8,313 bases of DNA from an uncultured Clostridia bacterium (GCA_938014855.1 CALLQM010000287.1:1-8313), one strand, 5' to 3'; counted from the stretch's first letter, positions 1 to 6,050 are shown. Notes: a model not told the origin generated them from the letters alone. Program-made: numbers and translations.

Positions 1-323
1 ATCTGTTCTTTGGTCAGTCCCTCTTTGCGCATTGCTTCCACGATTTTTGCTTCCGTGGCAATGGATGCGTGGTCTGTACCCGGCAGCCAAAGAGCATTGC
101 GGCCCTGCATTCTGCGCCAGCGAATCAGGATATCTTGCAGTGTTTCATCCAAAGCGTGTCCCATATGAAGCTGCCCAGTGATGTTGGGCGGCGGTATTAC
201 AATCGTATAAGGCTCTTTTTTCGGGTCCACTTCCGCATGGAAATAATGACCGTCCAGCCAGAATTGATAGGTTTTATCTTCGACCTGTTTCGGGTCGTAA
301 ACCTTGTCCAGTTCCTTGCGCAT
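1..323 (-). CDS. valS: Valyl-tRNA synthetase, N-terminal part (runs off left edge)
   Basis: This is a cytoplasmic class I aminoacyl-tRNA synthetase that charges tRNA-Val with valine using ATP. Only the first 107 residues are in the window; a full ValS is about 880 residues. The N-terminus reads MRKELDKVYDPKQVEDKTYQ, the usual start of bacterial ValS. The catalytic HIGH signature appears as HMGH at residues 53-56 within PPPNITGQLHMGHALD, followed by WRRMQGRNALWLPGTDHASI, which is diagnostic for the ValS/IleS/LeuS group and fits ValS best. The ATG is preceded by a G-rich Shine-Dalgarno (GGGGGA at about 331-336). A promoter lies only about 45 bases upstream, which leaves no room for the T-box leader that often controls valS in Firmicutes. 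Truncation is by the window edge only. Confidence 0.95.
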   Translation of the reverse strand, partial: MRKELDKVYDPKQVEDKTYQFWLDGHYFHAEVDPKKEPYTIVIPPPNITGQLHMGHALDETLQDILIRWRRMQGRNALWLPGTDHASIATEAKIVEAMRKEGLTKEQ

Positions 324-368
324 TTGATTTCCCCCAATATGTGAATTTGCTTATTTACAATCCTTTGT

Positions 369-397
369 ATTATAGCTGTTTTTCACGCAAAATTCAA
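369..397 (-). promoter_or_regulatory. Promoter for valS
   Basis: On the minus strand there is a -35 box TTGAAT (392-397), a 17-base spacer and a perfect -10 box TATAAT (369-374). Transcription would start near 362, giving a leader of about 40 bases before the valS ATG. The leader has no T-box motif and no terminator hairpin. The remaining sequence up to about 536 is AT-rich and shows nothing I can name. Confidence 0.75.
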
Positions 398-536
398 GAA
401 AAATCGCCATAACTTGCCCAAGAATGGAAATAATAGTAAATTATATAGAAAGCATGCCCAAAAATAAGGATGAGTATTGCTTATATGCAATTTAAAATTG
501 TGAATGTAGCATGATAAACAAAGATGCCTGCTTATC

Positions 537-573
537 TAAAACAACACAAAAAGCCCTGCAAATGCAGGGCTTT
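537..573 (-). terminator. Rho-independent terminator of the M23 peptidase gene
   Basis: A 10-bp perfect stem pairs 550-559 with 564-573 (AAAGCCCTGC / GCAGGGCTTT) around a 4-base loop. Read on the minus strand it is followed by TTGTGTTGTTTT. It lies just past the stop codon of the minus-strand peptidase gene and fits as its terminator. Confidence 0.85.
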
Positions 574-593
574 AGGGCTGTATGATCTTAAGA

Positions 594-1385
594 TTATTGA
601 TCAAGATATAGAAGCGGGTCGAGTAATTCTTGACCGTCATACAATTCAAAATGCAGATGACTTCCGGTTGAATTGCCGGTTGAACCGACTCTTGCAATCA
701 GCTCACCTTGTTTGACTTCTTGTCCCCAATAAACCGTCAAATAACTGTTGTGCGCATAAAGAGTGCTGGAACCATCTTCATGCTGGATAATCACACATCT
801 TCCGTAATCACCATACCACCGCGCCAAAACTACTTTGCCGCCTGCCGCCGCATAGACAGGAGCTCCAAACCTAGCCGCCATATCAACACCGGTATGTCCA
901 TAATATTCTCCAAACTTACAAGATATCCAATAGGTTTCCAACGGACTGATAAACGATTTCGTCGACATTTCTCCGTTGATATTCTGTGTGGACAACACCT
1001 TCGTACCGCGCCGGATCACTCGGTTGATCGGTACTCCTGTTTGAGATGTTCGAATGGAAAGCACCTTGTCCGCTCTTCCAAACTTATAAAGCACCTGTGC
1101 TTTAAACTGCATCTCACCTGTTACACCTTCACTCTCAAGCTCGGTATATCCGACATATTTGGTTGGGTCATCGATATAGCTTACACCAAACGACAATTTT
1201 TCAACTGCTGAAACAGTTCGAATTTCATGGGCAAGCACATTTTGTGCTCCTACTTTTAAAGAAGCGATACCCACACAAAACCAACCTAGTACTACGATCG
1301 CGCACCCCGCTGCCGTCCATTTATGTAAATATTTTGTCATCTTCCCTGCTGTCGTTTCTGATTGTCTGACTGCAGGTTTTGTCAT
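594..1385 (-). CDS. Membrane-anchored G5-domain M23 family metallopeptidase
   Basis: This is a 263-residue cell-wall endopeptidase, predicted to cut peptide cross-links of peptidoglycan outside the membrane. A single N-terminal hydrophobic segment (about residues 24-43) acts as a membrane anchor or uncleaved signal. A G5-like domain follows (about 57-130, ending in the typical VIRRGTKV). The C-terminal M23 (lysostaphin/LytM type) domain spans about 146-260. The zinc site is complete: H164 and D168 in HTGVD, H243 and H245 in SHLHFE, plus H212 in LYAHN. The start is supported by AAGGAGG seven bases before the ATG (1393-1399); a later Met at residue 16 lacks such a site. The G5-M23 order is common in clostridial wall hydrolases. 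The gene is monocistronic, with its own terminator and a direct-repeat operator-like site upstream. Substrate bond and physiological role (division, elongation or sporulation) cannot be told from sequence. Confidence 0.93.
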   Translation of the reverse strand: MTKPAVRQSETTAGKMTKYLHKWTAAGCAIVVLGWFCVGIASLKVGAQNVLAHEIRTVSAVEKLSFGVSYIDDPTKYVGYTELESEGVTGEMQFKAQVLYKFGRADKVLSIRTSQTGVPINRVIRRGTKVLSTQNINGEMSTKSFISPLETYWISCKFGEYYGHTGVDMAARFGAPVYAAAGGKVVLARWYGDYGRCVIIQHEDGSSTLYAHNSYLTVYWGQEVKQGELIARVGSTGNSTGSHLHFELYDGQELLDPLLYLDQ

Positions 1386-1434
1386 AAATCAGCCTCCTTA
1401 TGGAATTTACATTACCAATTTTACTGGCAGTTTT

Positions 1435-1465
1435 TGAACAAAATATGAACAAATTGTTTTGTTCA
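1435..1465. promoter_or_regulatory. Direct-repeat operator resembling a WalR/PhoP-family box upstream of the M23 gene
   Basis: On the plus strand TGAACA (1435-1440) and TGAACA (1446-1451) are separated by exactly 5 bases, an 11-base period. An inverted TGTTCA follows at 1460-1465. On the minus strand the pair reads TGTTCA-N5-TGTTCA, one base per half-site away from the WalR (YycF) consensus TGTWAH-N5-TGTWAH of Bacillus and Staphylococcus. WalR controls murein hydrolases, so a site 50-80 bases before an M23 hydrolase start is sensible. Regulator identity is inference. I could not find a convincing -35/-10 pair for this gene. Confidence 0.4.
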
Positions 1466-1564
1466 CGAAAGTTTTAATATATTGGAATCCGCTTCCCAAA
1501 CTATGCCCTAGCATTTTCCCTCACTGGTGTAAGATTCCTTATAAGTAGAAAATAATTTCCGCTA

Positions 1565-1593
1565 TTGTCATATGCCCTTTTATACGTTAAAAT
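1565..1593 (+). promoter_or_regulatory. Promoter for the corrinoid protein gene
   Basis: TTGTCA (1565-1570) and TAAAAT (1588-1593) are separated by 17 bases. Transcription would begin near 1600, about 30 bases before the start codon, so the leader is too short for a cobalamin riboswitch. Confidence 0.7.
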
Positions 1594-1629
1594 GATAAAT
1601 ATAAATTATAAGGTAGGGGGGACATGCCA

Positions 1630-2265
1630 ATGTCCGCAATTTTAGAGGAGATCAGTAAATTCTTACAGCAGGGACGGATGCCCTCTGTAAAGCAGCAAGT
1701 CGAAAAAGCGATTGCCGACGGGATCACTGCCAAAGAAATTTTAGAAAACGGTTTATTGGACGGAATGAACGTGATTGGTGAAAAGTTTAAAAACAACAAA
1801 GTGTATATTCCCGAAGTCATGCTTGCGGCAAGAGCGATGAATGCAGGACTTGAAATTTTAAAGCCTCATTTAGCAGATTTCGATACGCAGGAAAAAGGCA
1901 CCGTGGTCATCGGCACCGTTAAGGGTGACATGCATGATGTTGGAAAAAACCTTGTAAAAATGATGCTTGAGGGAAAAGGGCTGAAAGTAGTCGACTTGGG
2001 TACCAATGTGCCCGCGGCAAAATATCTACAGGCGGCGCAGCAGCACAGCGCTCAGATCATTGCCTGCTCTGCCCTGCTCACGACTACTATGCAGGAAATG
2101 CAAAACGTGGTGAACCTTGTGAAGGATTCTCCAATTGCCGGAAAAGTCAAAATCATGATTGGCGGCGCTCCTGTTACACAAAATTTCTGCGATAAGATCG
2201 GTGCAGATTATTATACCGCGGATGCGGCAACCGCTTCCGATGTTGCACGCTCCATTTGCATGTAA
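1630..2265 (+). CDS. Corrinoid (cobalamin-binding) protein, MtbC/MttC/MtaC-like methyl carrier
   Basis: This is a 211-residue cytoplasmic methyl carrier. In this family the bound corrinoid takes a methyl group from a substrate-specific methyltransferase and passes it to a second methyltransferase. The N-terminal helical cap (about 1-85) has the typical GLLDGMNVIGEKFKNN and PEVMLAARAMNAGLEILKP segments. The B12-binding Rossmann domain (about 90-211) has DMHDVG at 100-105, i.e. DxHxxG with His102 as lower axial cobalt ligand, then S147 in CSALL and the GG pair at 178-179. Two in-frame ATGs exist, at 1624 and 1630. The G-rich Shine-Dalgarno (1615-1621) is only 2-3 bases from the first but 8-9 from the second, so I prefer 1630 (MSAILEEI, the usual family start). 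No methyltransferase (MttB/MtbB/MtaB type), MtaA/MtbA or RamA-like activator is adjacent, so the methyl donor is unknown. Confidence 0.9.
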   Translation: MSAILEEISKFLQQGRMPSVKQQVEKAIADGITAKEILENGLLDGMNVIGEKFKNNKVYIPEVMLAARAMNAGLEILKPHLADFDTQEKGTVVIGTVKGDMHDVGKNLVKMMLEGKGLKVVDLGTNVPAAKYLQAAQQHSAQIIACSALLTTTMQEMQNVVNLVKDSPIAGKVKIMIGGAPVTQNFCDKIGADYYTADAATASDVARSICM

Positions 2266-2277
2266 AACCGCATAAAT

Positions 2278-2311
2278 AAAAAAAGATCCGGGATTTTCCC
2301 GGATCTTTTTT
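2278..2311. terminator. Bidirectional terminator shared by two convergent genes
   Basis: The stem GATCCGGG (2285-2292) / CCCGGATC (2298-2305) is flanked by a run of A on the left and a run of T on the right. It therefore gives a poly-U hairpin on both strands. It lies between the corrinoid protein gene and the convergent CmpB-family gene and serves both. Confidence 0.93.
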
Positions 2312-2338
2312 ATTTCGTCCATTTGTTTATGTAACGGT

Positions 2339-3103
2339 CTATCGAATACTGCGAAACGCTTCTTTTAGTTTTTCTACCACTTCACTGTATCGAGTTGATT
2401 GAAAGCGTGGAAACGAGCGCAGAATTTTTCGTTCATGCCACGTCAGCTTACGCAGCATAGCTTTTGCTAGCTCGGTGATTTTGCGGCTTTTGCGCGTACG
2501 AAGTTCCTGTCCTACCCAATTTCGCATATTGCCTGCACGTGCTGCAAGCTCATTTGCAAGCAGTTCCGCTCTCTGATGCGCCAGTTTTAGTTTTTTATTA
2601 AAGCTGTTCAAATGAATCACTGTAAAGATCACATCTGCGCAAAATCCTGCCAGCAGCAACCCGCTCAAATGCGCTAAAAGCAGCGGCGGTATCTGTTTGG
2701 TAGCCCATGCCACGTGAGGATGAATAACTTTCATCAGCAAAACCGACATTGCGCCAAATACTACTCCGCCTAACAGACAGACGCGTCCATGGATTTGAAA
2801 ACGCATATACCGATAATCCCACCATCTTGCATGAAACAGCGTTTCAAGCAGCCAGGATGTTATATATTCCAGGATGCCTGTAACCAGCATGCCGGCAAAA
2901 AATAAAGCGATTGGATGATCGATCTTCCCCAACAGCATGATATCCAACAAAGCACCTGCTCCATAAATCGGGCAATAAGGGCCGTTAAGAAACCCGCGAT
3001 TTATCCATTTCCATTCTCGAATCGAACAAAGCAGTGATTCATAGACCCATCCCGCCAAACTATAAATTGCAAACCATAAAAAGTATTGATAAGACAGGAG
3101 CAA
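2339..3103 (-). CDS. CmpB-family putative ABC transporter permease (DUF1113-type membrane protein)
   Basis: This integral membrane protein has 254 residues from the TTG start. Its sequence matches the family annotated as putative ABC-transporter type IV / CmpB (formerly DUF1113), for which I know no firm biochemical role. Visible hallmarks are GWVYES at 18-23, NRGFLNGPYCPIYGAG at 35-50, then EYITSWLLETLF and WWDYRY, and GRVCLLGG. About five hydrophobic segments fill residues 4-180. The last 70 residues are strongly basic and helical (AHQRAELLANELAARAG, RTRKSRK), probably cytoplasmic. The open frame extends upstream to an ATG at 3175, but that codon has no Shine-Dalgarno. The TTG at 3103 has GGAGG seven bases before it and gives the family-like N-terminus (M)LLSYQYFLWFAIYSLAGW. 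No ATP-binding subunit is adjacent, so the transporter label should be read with caution. Confidence 0.85.
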   Translation of the reverse strand: MLLSYQYFLWFAIYSLAGWVYESLLCSIREWKWINRGFLNGPYCPIYGAGALLDIMLLGKIDHPIALFFAGMLVTGILEYITSWLLETLFHARWWDYRYMRFQIHGRVCLLGGVVFGAMSVLLMKVIHPHVAWATKQIPPLLLAHLSGLLLAGFCADVIFTVIHLNSFNKKLKLAHQRAELLANELAARAGNMRNWVGQELRTRKSRKITELAKAMLRKLTWHERKILRSFPRFQSTRYSEVVEKLKEAFRSIR

Positions 3104-3110
3104 TGGTATC

Positions 3111-3115
3111 CCTCC
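3111..3115 (-). promoter_or_regulatory. Ribosome binding site that decides a TTG start
   Basis: GGAGG on the minus strand, seven bases before the TTG at 3101-3103. It makes the TTG the likely start of the CmpB-family gene, 24 codons inside the longest open frame. Confidence 0.75.
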
Positions 3116-3146
3116 AAATTTAGCAGTTTTATGTCCAAATTTTACA

Positions 3147-3175
3147 TTTTTATCTCCACAAATTACCACATCCAA
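3147..3175 (-). promoter_or_regulatory. Possible promoter for the CmpB-family gene
   Basis: On the minus strand TTGGAT (3170-3175) and TAAAAA (3147-3152) are separated by 17 bases. Both boxes are weak matches. If used, transcription starts inside the long version of the frame, which agrees with translation from the TTG. The motif TCCAAAT recurs on the plus strand at 3113, 3134 and 3171, of unknown meaning. Confidence 0.35.
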
Positions 3176-3201
3176 ATCGTAGCAAATATGGTCGCATTTT
3201 G

Positions 3202-3230
3202 TTGTATTTGTTAGAAGTAATTGATATAAT
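3202..3230 (+). promoter_or_regulatory. Promoter for the GH25 lysozyme gene
   Basis: TTGTAT (3202-3207), a 17-base spacer and a perfect TATAAT (3225-3230). Transcription would start near 3237, about 27 bases before the ATG. Confidence 0.75.
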
Positions 3231-3263
3231 TAATTAACAATATTTTGAAATGGAGAGAAAATC

Positions 3264-4454
3264 ATGACGACGATCAAGCAATGGAATTTGCAGGCGATGT
3301 ATATCTGTATGGTGTTTTTAATTGTACTAAGTACTCTTTTTACCCCGCAAACGTTAAGCGCTTTGGACAGCCTGACTTTCTATGGCTTTGACGCTCCAAA
3401 TAATACGGAAAATCTGCCGATGATTACAAAACCCTCTAATTCAAGCCAAAAAAGCAGCCAAATCAAAGGCATTGATGTTTCGCAGTACCAAGGAGACATT
3501 GATTGGAAAAAAGTTGCGAACGATGACATCAAATTTGCATTTGTGCGTGCCTCTTACGGAATGGAAATCGATAAAAAATTCAGGGTGAATGCGCAGGGTG
3601 CATATAAAAATGGGATTCCGGTTGGCGCATATCACTACGCAACCTTTACGAATGTATCACAAGCAAAAGCACAGGCAAAATATTTTGTCAAACTGCTCAA
3701 ATCGGTACATATCACCTATCCCGTTGTGTTGGATTTGGAGGGAAACCGTTCCACGCTGAAAGTCTCCAAATCAAAACTAACTTCAGCCGGACTAGCCTTT
3801 ATGGATGAAGTAAAAAAAGCAGGCTATCAGGTTCTATTATACAGCAACGAGAATTTCTTTCTCACTCATATTGATGCAAAATCCATTCAGCGAAAAGGAT
3901 ATGACCTTTGGGTCGCAAACTATATTCGGCGTCCATCCACCGTTGCACATAAAATTTGGCAGCATACATCAAAAGGAAAAGTAGATGGGATTCATACAGA
4001 TGTAGATTTAAATATTGCCTATCAGAATTTTTCCTCCAAAAAAGCCGTTACGGTGAGTAAACAGGATTCCAATTCCATAAAAACTTGGATGAATACGACT
4101 TATAATACTGGTATTGCGGTTGATAAGCTGAATATGACAGAACTGAAAAAAGCGTTCGTAACAGCGCTTCAAACCGAATTCAACAGTCAATCAAATGCAA
4201 AACTAAAAGTAGACGGAAAACTCAGCAGTGCCATGACCAAGCATTTACGCTCGGCTTCGTTCCAAAACGGAGAACAAAATCGGATGACTTATCTCCTTCA
4301 ATCCGCACTATTTTATAAAGGTTATTATTCCGGAACACCAACCGGTATTTGGGATTCAAAAACAGCAAACGCAGTAAAATCATTTCAGAACGGTGAAGGT
4401 GTATCGGGCAGTGGAAAGCTAAATTCCGAAACCCTTCGGAGAATCTTTCAATAA
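3264..4454 (+). CDS. Secreted GH25 family lysozyme with C-terminal peptidoglycan-binding modules
   Basis: This is a 396-residue exported muramidase, predicted to cleave the beta-1,4 bond between MurNAc and GlcNAc in peptidoglycan. A hydrophobic N-terminal segment (about 11-33) acts as a signal or anchor, followed by a polar linker rich in Asn and Ser. The GH25 barrel spans about 67-256. It starts with IKGIDVSQYQGDIDW (D71), has the catalytic-face DLEG at 157-160 (D157, E159), and ends with WQHTSKGKVDGIHTDVDLN (D246, D248). These acidic residues match the family active site. The C-terminal part contains two peptidoglycan-binding_1-like modules. The first is degenerate (about 275-330, TWMNTTYNTGIAVDK and LKVDGKLSSAMTKHL). 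The second is clear (about 342-395, LLQSALFYKGYYSG, TANAVKSFQNGEGVSG). A GGAG precedes the ATG by 8 bases. It has its own promoter and terminator. It is not surrounded by phage genes, so a housekeeping or secreted autolysin is more likely than an endolysin. Confidence 0.94.
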   Translation: MTTIKQWNLQAMYICMVFLIVLSTLFTPQTLSALDSLTFYGFDAPNNTENLPMITKPSNSSQKSSQIKGIDVSQYQGDIDWKKVANDDIKFAFVRASYGMEIDKKFRVNAQGAYKNGIPVGAYHYATFTNVSQAKAQAKYFVKLLKSVHITYPVVLDLEGNRSTLKVSKSKLTSAGLAFMDEVKKAGYQVLLYSNENFFLTHIDAKSIQRKGYDLWVANYIRRPSTVAHKIWQHTSKGKVDGIHTDVDLNIAYQNFSSKKAVTVSKQDSNSIKTWMNTTYNTGIAVDKLNMTELKKAFVTALQTEFNSQSNAKLKVDGKLSSAMTKHLRSASFQNGEQNRMTYLLQSALFYKGYYSGTPTGIWDSKTANAVKSFQNGEGVSGSGKLNSETLRRIFQ

Positions 4455-4468
4455 TATATATGCATGCC

Positions 4469-4501
4469 AAAAGAGGACGACCAATCGGCGTCCTCTTTTT
4501 T
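4469..4501. terminator. Terminator of the lysozyme gene, possibly also serving the convergent S-component gene
   Basis: AAAAGAGGACG (from 4469) pairs with CGTCCTCTTTT (ending at about 4499), with one bulged A and a short loop. It is followed by T residues on the plus strand. On the minus strand the T run is shorter (TTTTGG), but this is the only hairpin after the convergent gene ending at 4532. Confidence 0.85.
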
Positions 4502-4531
4502 ATATGGGAAAACGGAATATTCCATTCAATA

Positions 4532-5086
4532 TTAGGCTGTTTTTTGAAGCTTGTACGGTGCAGGGAGTGTTTTCAGCATCAGATAAACCAAAAGACAGGT
4601 TCCTGTTTTATCAAGCAGATTGTTGATAATCTTTGGAATAAACGAAGAAACAAAAATGCTGTTACCGCTCTGTTTGAGCCAAATTACCAAAAAATCCATG
4701 CCAGTTCCGGTCAAACCCCCGTATACCCAAATACCAATTGGTGTACCAATCAGCGGAGCGACGACGCTCAACAGCAGTCCCGTAACAATTGCTGTTGACA
4801 GACGAAACGGAAACTTCTTTGCAATGTATCCAACAATCAAGCCAATTGCCACGCTCACCAGCAAAAACGGAATATCTTTTGGACTAAAAAGAATACCTGT
4901 AAGCAGGTTGGTCAATCCGCCAACGGCGGCTCCACACCAAGGACCGGCATATACTGCAATAAATACCGTTCCTATCGTATCCAAATAGAGCGGTAGCTTC
5001 AGTGAACTTGTCAAAATTCCAAGTACAATATTACATGCAACTGCAATGGCGCTAAGAACCAAAACCCTTGTTTTTGTTGAAGTCAT
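4532..5086 (-). CDS. ECF transporter S component (CD3073-like family)
   Basis: This 184-residue polytopic membrane protein is the substrate-binding S subunit of an energy-coupling-factor importer. About six hydrophobic segments are visible (roughly 8-27, 36-50, 52-68, 72-90, 96-120, 145-172). The first contains A13 and A17 in SAIAVAC, an AxxxA motif that S components use to contact EcfT. The middle (GPWCGAAVGGLTNLLTGIL) has the small-residue loop typical of S components. The ECF ATPases and EcfT are not in the window, as expected when S units share a module encoded elsewhere. AGGAG lies 10 bases before the ATG (5097-5101). Directly upstream in the same orientation is a TudS-related desulfidase. 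I recall this pair as adjacent in Clostridioides difficile (CD3072/CD3073), which suggests a sulfur-bearing substrate. The substrate itself is not known from sequence. Confidence 0.85.
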   Translation of the reverse strand: MTSTKTRVLVLSAIAVACNIVLGILTSSLKLPLYLDTIGTVFIAVYAGPWCGAAVGGLTNLLTGILFSPKDIPFLLVSVAIGLIVGYIAKKFPFRLSTAIVTGLLLSVVAPLIGTPIGIWVYGGLTGTGMDFLVIWLKQSGNSIFVSSFIPKIINNLLDKTGTCLLVYLMLKTLPAPYKLQKTA

Positions 5087-5117
5087 TTGAATGTCACTCC
5101 TATTTCAAAGTGAATTC

Positions 5118-5146
5118 AATATAACATACAAAAAACATCATGTCTA
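5118..5146 (-). promoter_or_regulatory. Possible internal promoter for the S-component gene
   Basis: On the minus strand TAGACA (5141-5146) and TATATT (5118-5123) are separated by 17 bases, each one base off consensus. It sits in the 83-base gap between the desulfidase and S-component genes. There is no terminator in the gap, so the pair can also be read through. Confidence 0.5.
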
Positions 5147-5169
5147 ATTAATAATTTCTATGCAAATTG

Positions 5170-5739
5170 TCATTTATAGATTTTATCTATTTGTAAGCTT
5201 TTTATCAACGCATCATCCAACGCAACAATTGGAACTGCAAGTTGATGCTCTTTTAAAAGTATCTGCAGTTCTTCTATAAAGACACCGCTTTCCGACTTCA
5301 TATGCACAGATGGAATGGTTGGCTGCTGTCCAAATTCACCGCCCCATTCACCCTTGCAGGTCAGCGTTACCCCGCAGCTGGGACTGCCATTGATTCCAAC
5401 AATACCTAATAACTCAAATCGATTGGGATGTGCCGCATATTCTTTAAGCTGACAAAGAATCGGGGCAAGCATTTGGCGGCACTGTTCACGAAAGAATGAA
5501 TGAGAAAATTGATCTTTCACATGACCCCAACGCAAAGGTCCATACATGATAAATTCCGGGCATGGCAGCTGCAAAAGGCAAATTTCTTGTTCCTGTACAA
5601 GATTTAAAAAAGTTTGACGTAGTTGTTCTTCATCTGCAAGTTCTTTGCTGTATGCGGCATCAACTTTTGACGCCGGATTAAGAATACAATGGCAAACAAC
5701 ATAAATTTTGCGTGGAGATTTATTTTGAACGTTCATCAT
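5170..5739 (-). CDS. TudS-related putative desulfidase (CD3072-like, DUF523 relative)
   Basis: This 189-residue cytoplasmic protein is related to TudS, the DUF523-type thiouracil desulfidase that removes sulfur from thiolated nucleobases with a [4Fe-4S] cluster held by three cysteines. The three expected cysteine positions are visible: CHCILNPASK near the N-terminus (C16/C18), LPCPEF (C60), and GINGSPSCGVT (C122, the SPSCG signature of DUF523). The usual second cysteine of the canonical N-terminal CLLGxxCRYDG motif is missing, and NPASK stands in its place, which marks this as the divergent subfamily. C54, C87, C96 and C128 are extra. Two adjacent ATGs (5739 and 5736) share the site AGAGGAA. 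The downstream gene is an ECF S component, suggesting import followed by desulfuration of one compound. The true substrate is not established for this subfamily, so the reaction is inference. Confidence 0.85.
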   Translation of the reverse strand: MMNVQNKSPRKIYVVCHCILNPASKVDAAYSKELADEEQLRQTFLNLVQEQEICLLQLPCPEFIMYGPLRWGHVKDQFSHSFFREQCRQMLAPILCQLKEYAAHPNRFELLGIVGINGSPSCGVTLTCKGEWGGEFGQQPTIPSVHMKSESGVFIEELQILLKEHQLAVPIVALDDALIKSLQIDKIYK

Positions 5740-5778
5740 TCGTATTCCTCTTAGCTTTCTAAAAAAGCAATTTCTTTT

Positions 5779-5807
5779 ATTATCTCACGTTTCAGTTTTA
5801 TTGGCAA
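5779..5807 (-). promoter_or_regulatory. Proximal promoter for the desulfidase/S-component pair
   Basis: On the minus strand TTGCCA (5802-5807) and GATAAT (5779-5784) are separated by 17 bases. The start would be near 5772, giving a leader of about 33 bases. Confidence 0.65.
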
Positions 5808-5929
5808 GTTTGTTTTCAATTATTGGTAACAAATGCGTCTATAAATAAGTCGTACTTTTTATTTATTTGCTTAAATTTTTTCCACATATATGTCTATACC
5901 CATTAATTTTTTGAATTAGTATCAGAATC

Positions 5930-5958
5930 ATGATATTTTGTGACTAGTCCATTGTCAA
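5930..5958 (-). promoter_or_regulatory. Distal promoter reading towards the desulfidase gene
   Basis: On the minus strand a perfect TTGACA (5953-5958), a 17-base spacer and TATCAT (5930-5935, one mismatch). Its transcript would start near 5923 and give a leader of about 185 bases before the desulfidase. I see no recognisable riboswitch in that leader. Confidence 0.55.
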
Positions 5959-6023
5959 TTTCCCAAAATGTCCACAGACGTTTCGTCTGCGGGCATTCAT
6001 TTTTGAAACTTTAACTTGACAAT
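5951..6023. repeat. Nested inverted repeat with outward-facing -35 boxes
   Basis: The outer arms ATTGTCAA (5951-5958) and TTGACAAT (6016-6023) are perfect inverted copies, and each holds a TTGACA pointing outward. Inside is a 14-bp stem (5967-5980 with 5984-5997) with one mismatch, one G-T pair and a TTT loop. The inner stem is followed by a short T run on the plus strand (6000-6004), so it may stop transcription weakly. It could be a small mobile-element remnant or just a divergent promoter region with a hairpin. Confidence 0.6.
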
Positions 6024-6044
6024 TCTACTTTTTTGTTTCATACT
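6016..6044 (+). promoter_or_regulatory. Plus-strand promoter with no protein gene behind it
   Basis: A perfect TTGACA (6016-6021), a 17-base spacer and CATACT (6039-6044, four of six consensus bases). It points right, towards a strong plus-strand terminator at 6083-6111, with no open frame in between. Confidence 0.45.
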
Positions 6045-6050
6045 TATTCG

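Noticed and set aside
524..715. Plus-strand open frame of 63 codons
   Set aside because: It runs over the M23 terminator and into the 3' end of the M23 gene, has no ribosome site, and its product resembles nothing.
708..1211. Plus-strand 167-codon frame opposite the M23 gene
   Set aside because: It is a shadow of a clearly recognised metallopeptidase on the other strand, with no ribosome site or recognisable domain.
1436..1464. LexA/SOS box
   Set aside because: GAAC and GTTC elements are present but not in the GAAC-N4-GTTC arrangement of the Gram-positive SOS box.
1594..1629. Cobalamin riboswitch before the corrinoid gene
   Set aside because: The predicted leader is only about 30 bases and no B12-box-like sequence was seen between the promoter and start codon.
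3235..3257. A further WalR/PhoP-like half-site before the lysozyme gene (TTAACA)
   Set aside because: Only one half-site fits; the sequence at the expected 11-base offset is TTGAAA, and the position is downstream of the -10 box.
4513..4522. Palindrome GGAATATTCC after the S-component gene
   Set aside because: It is a 10-base palindrome in an AT-rich 3' region with no loop or T run; it could easily be chance.
5740..5929. Riboswitch in the leader of the desulfidase gene
   Set aside because: A purine-type or other known aptamer was considered because of the likely nucleobase substrate. The conserved core motifs are absent and there is no terminator hairpin in the leader.
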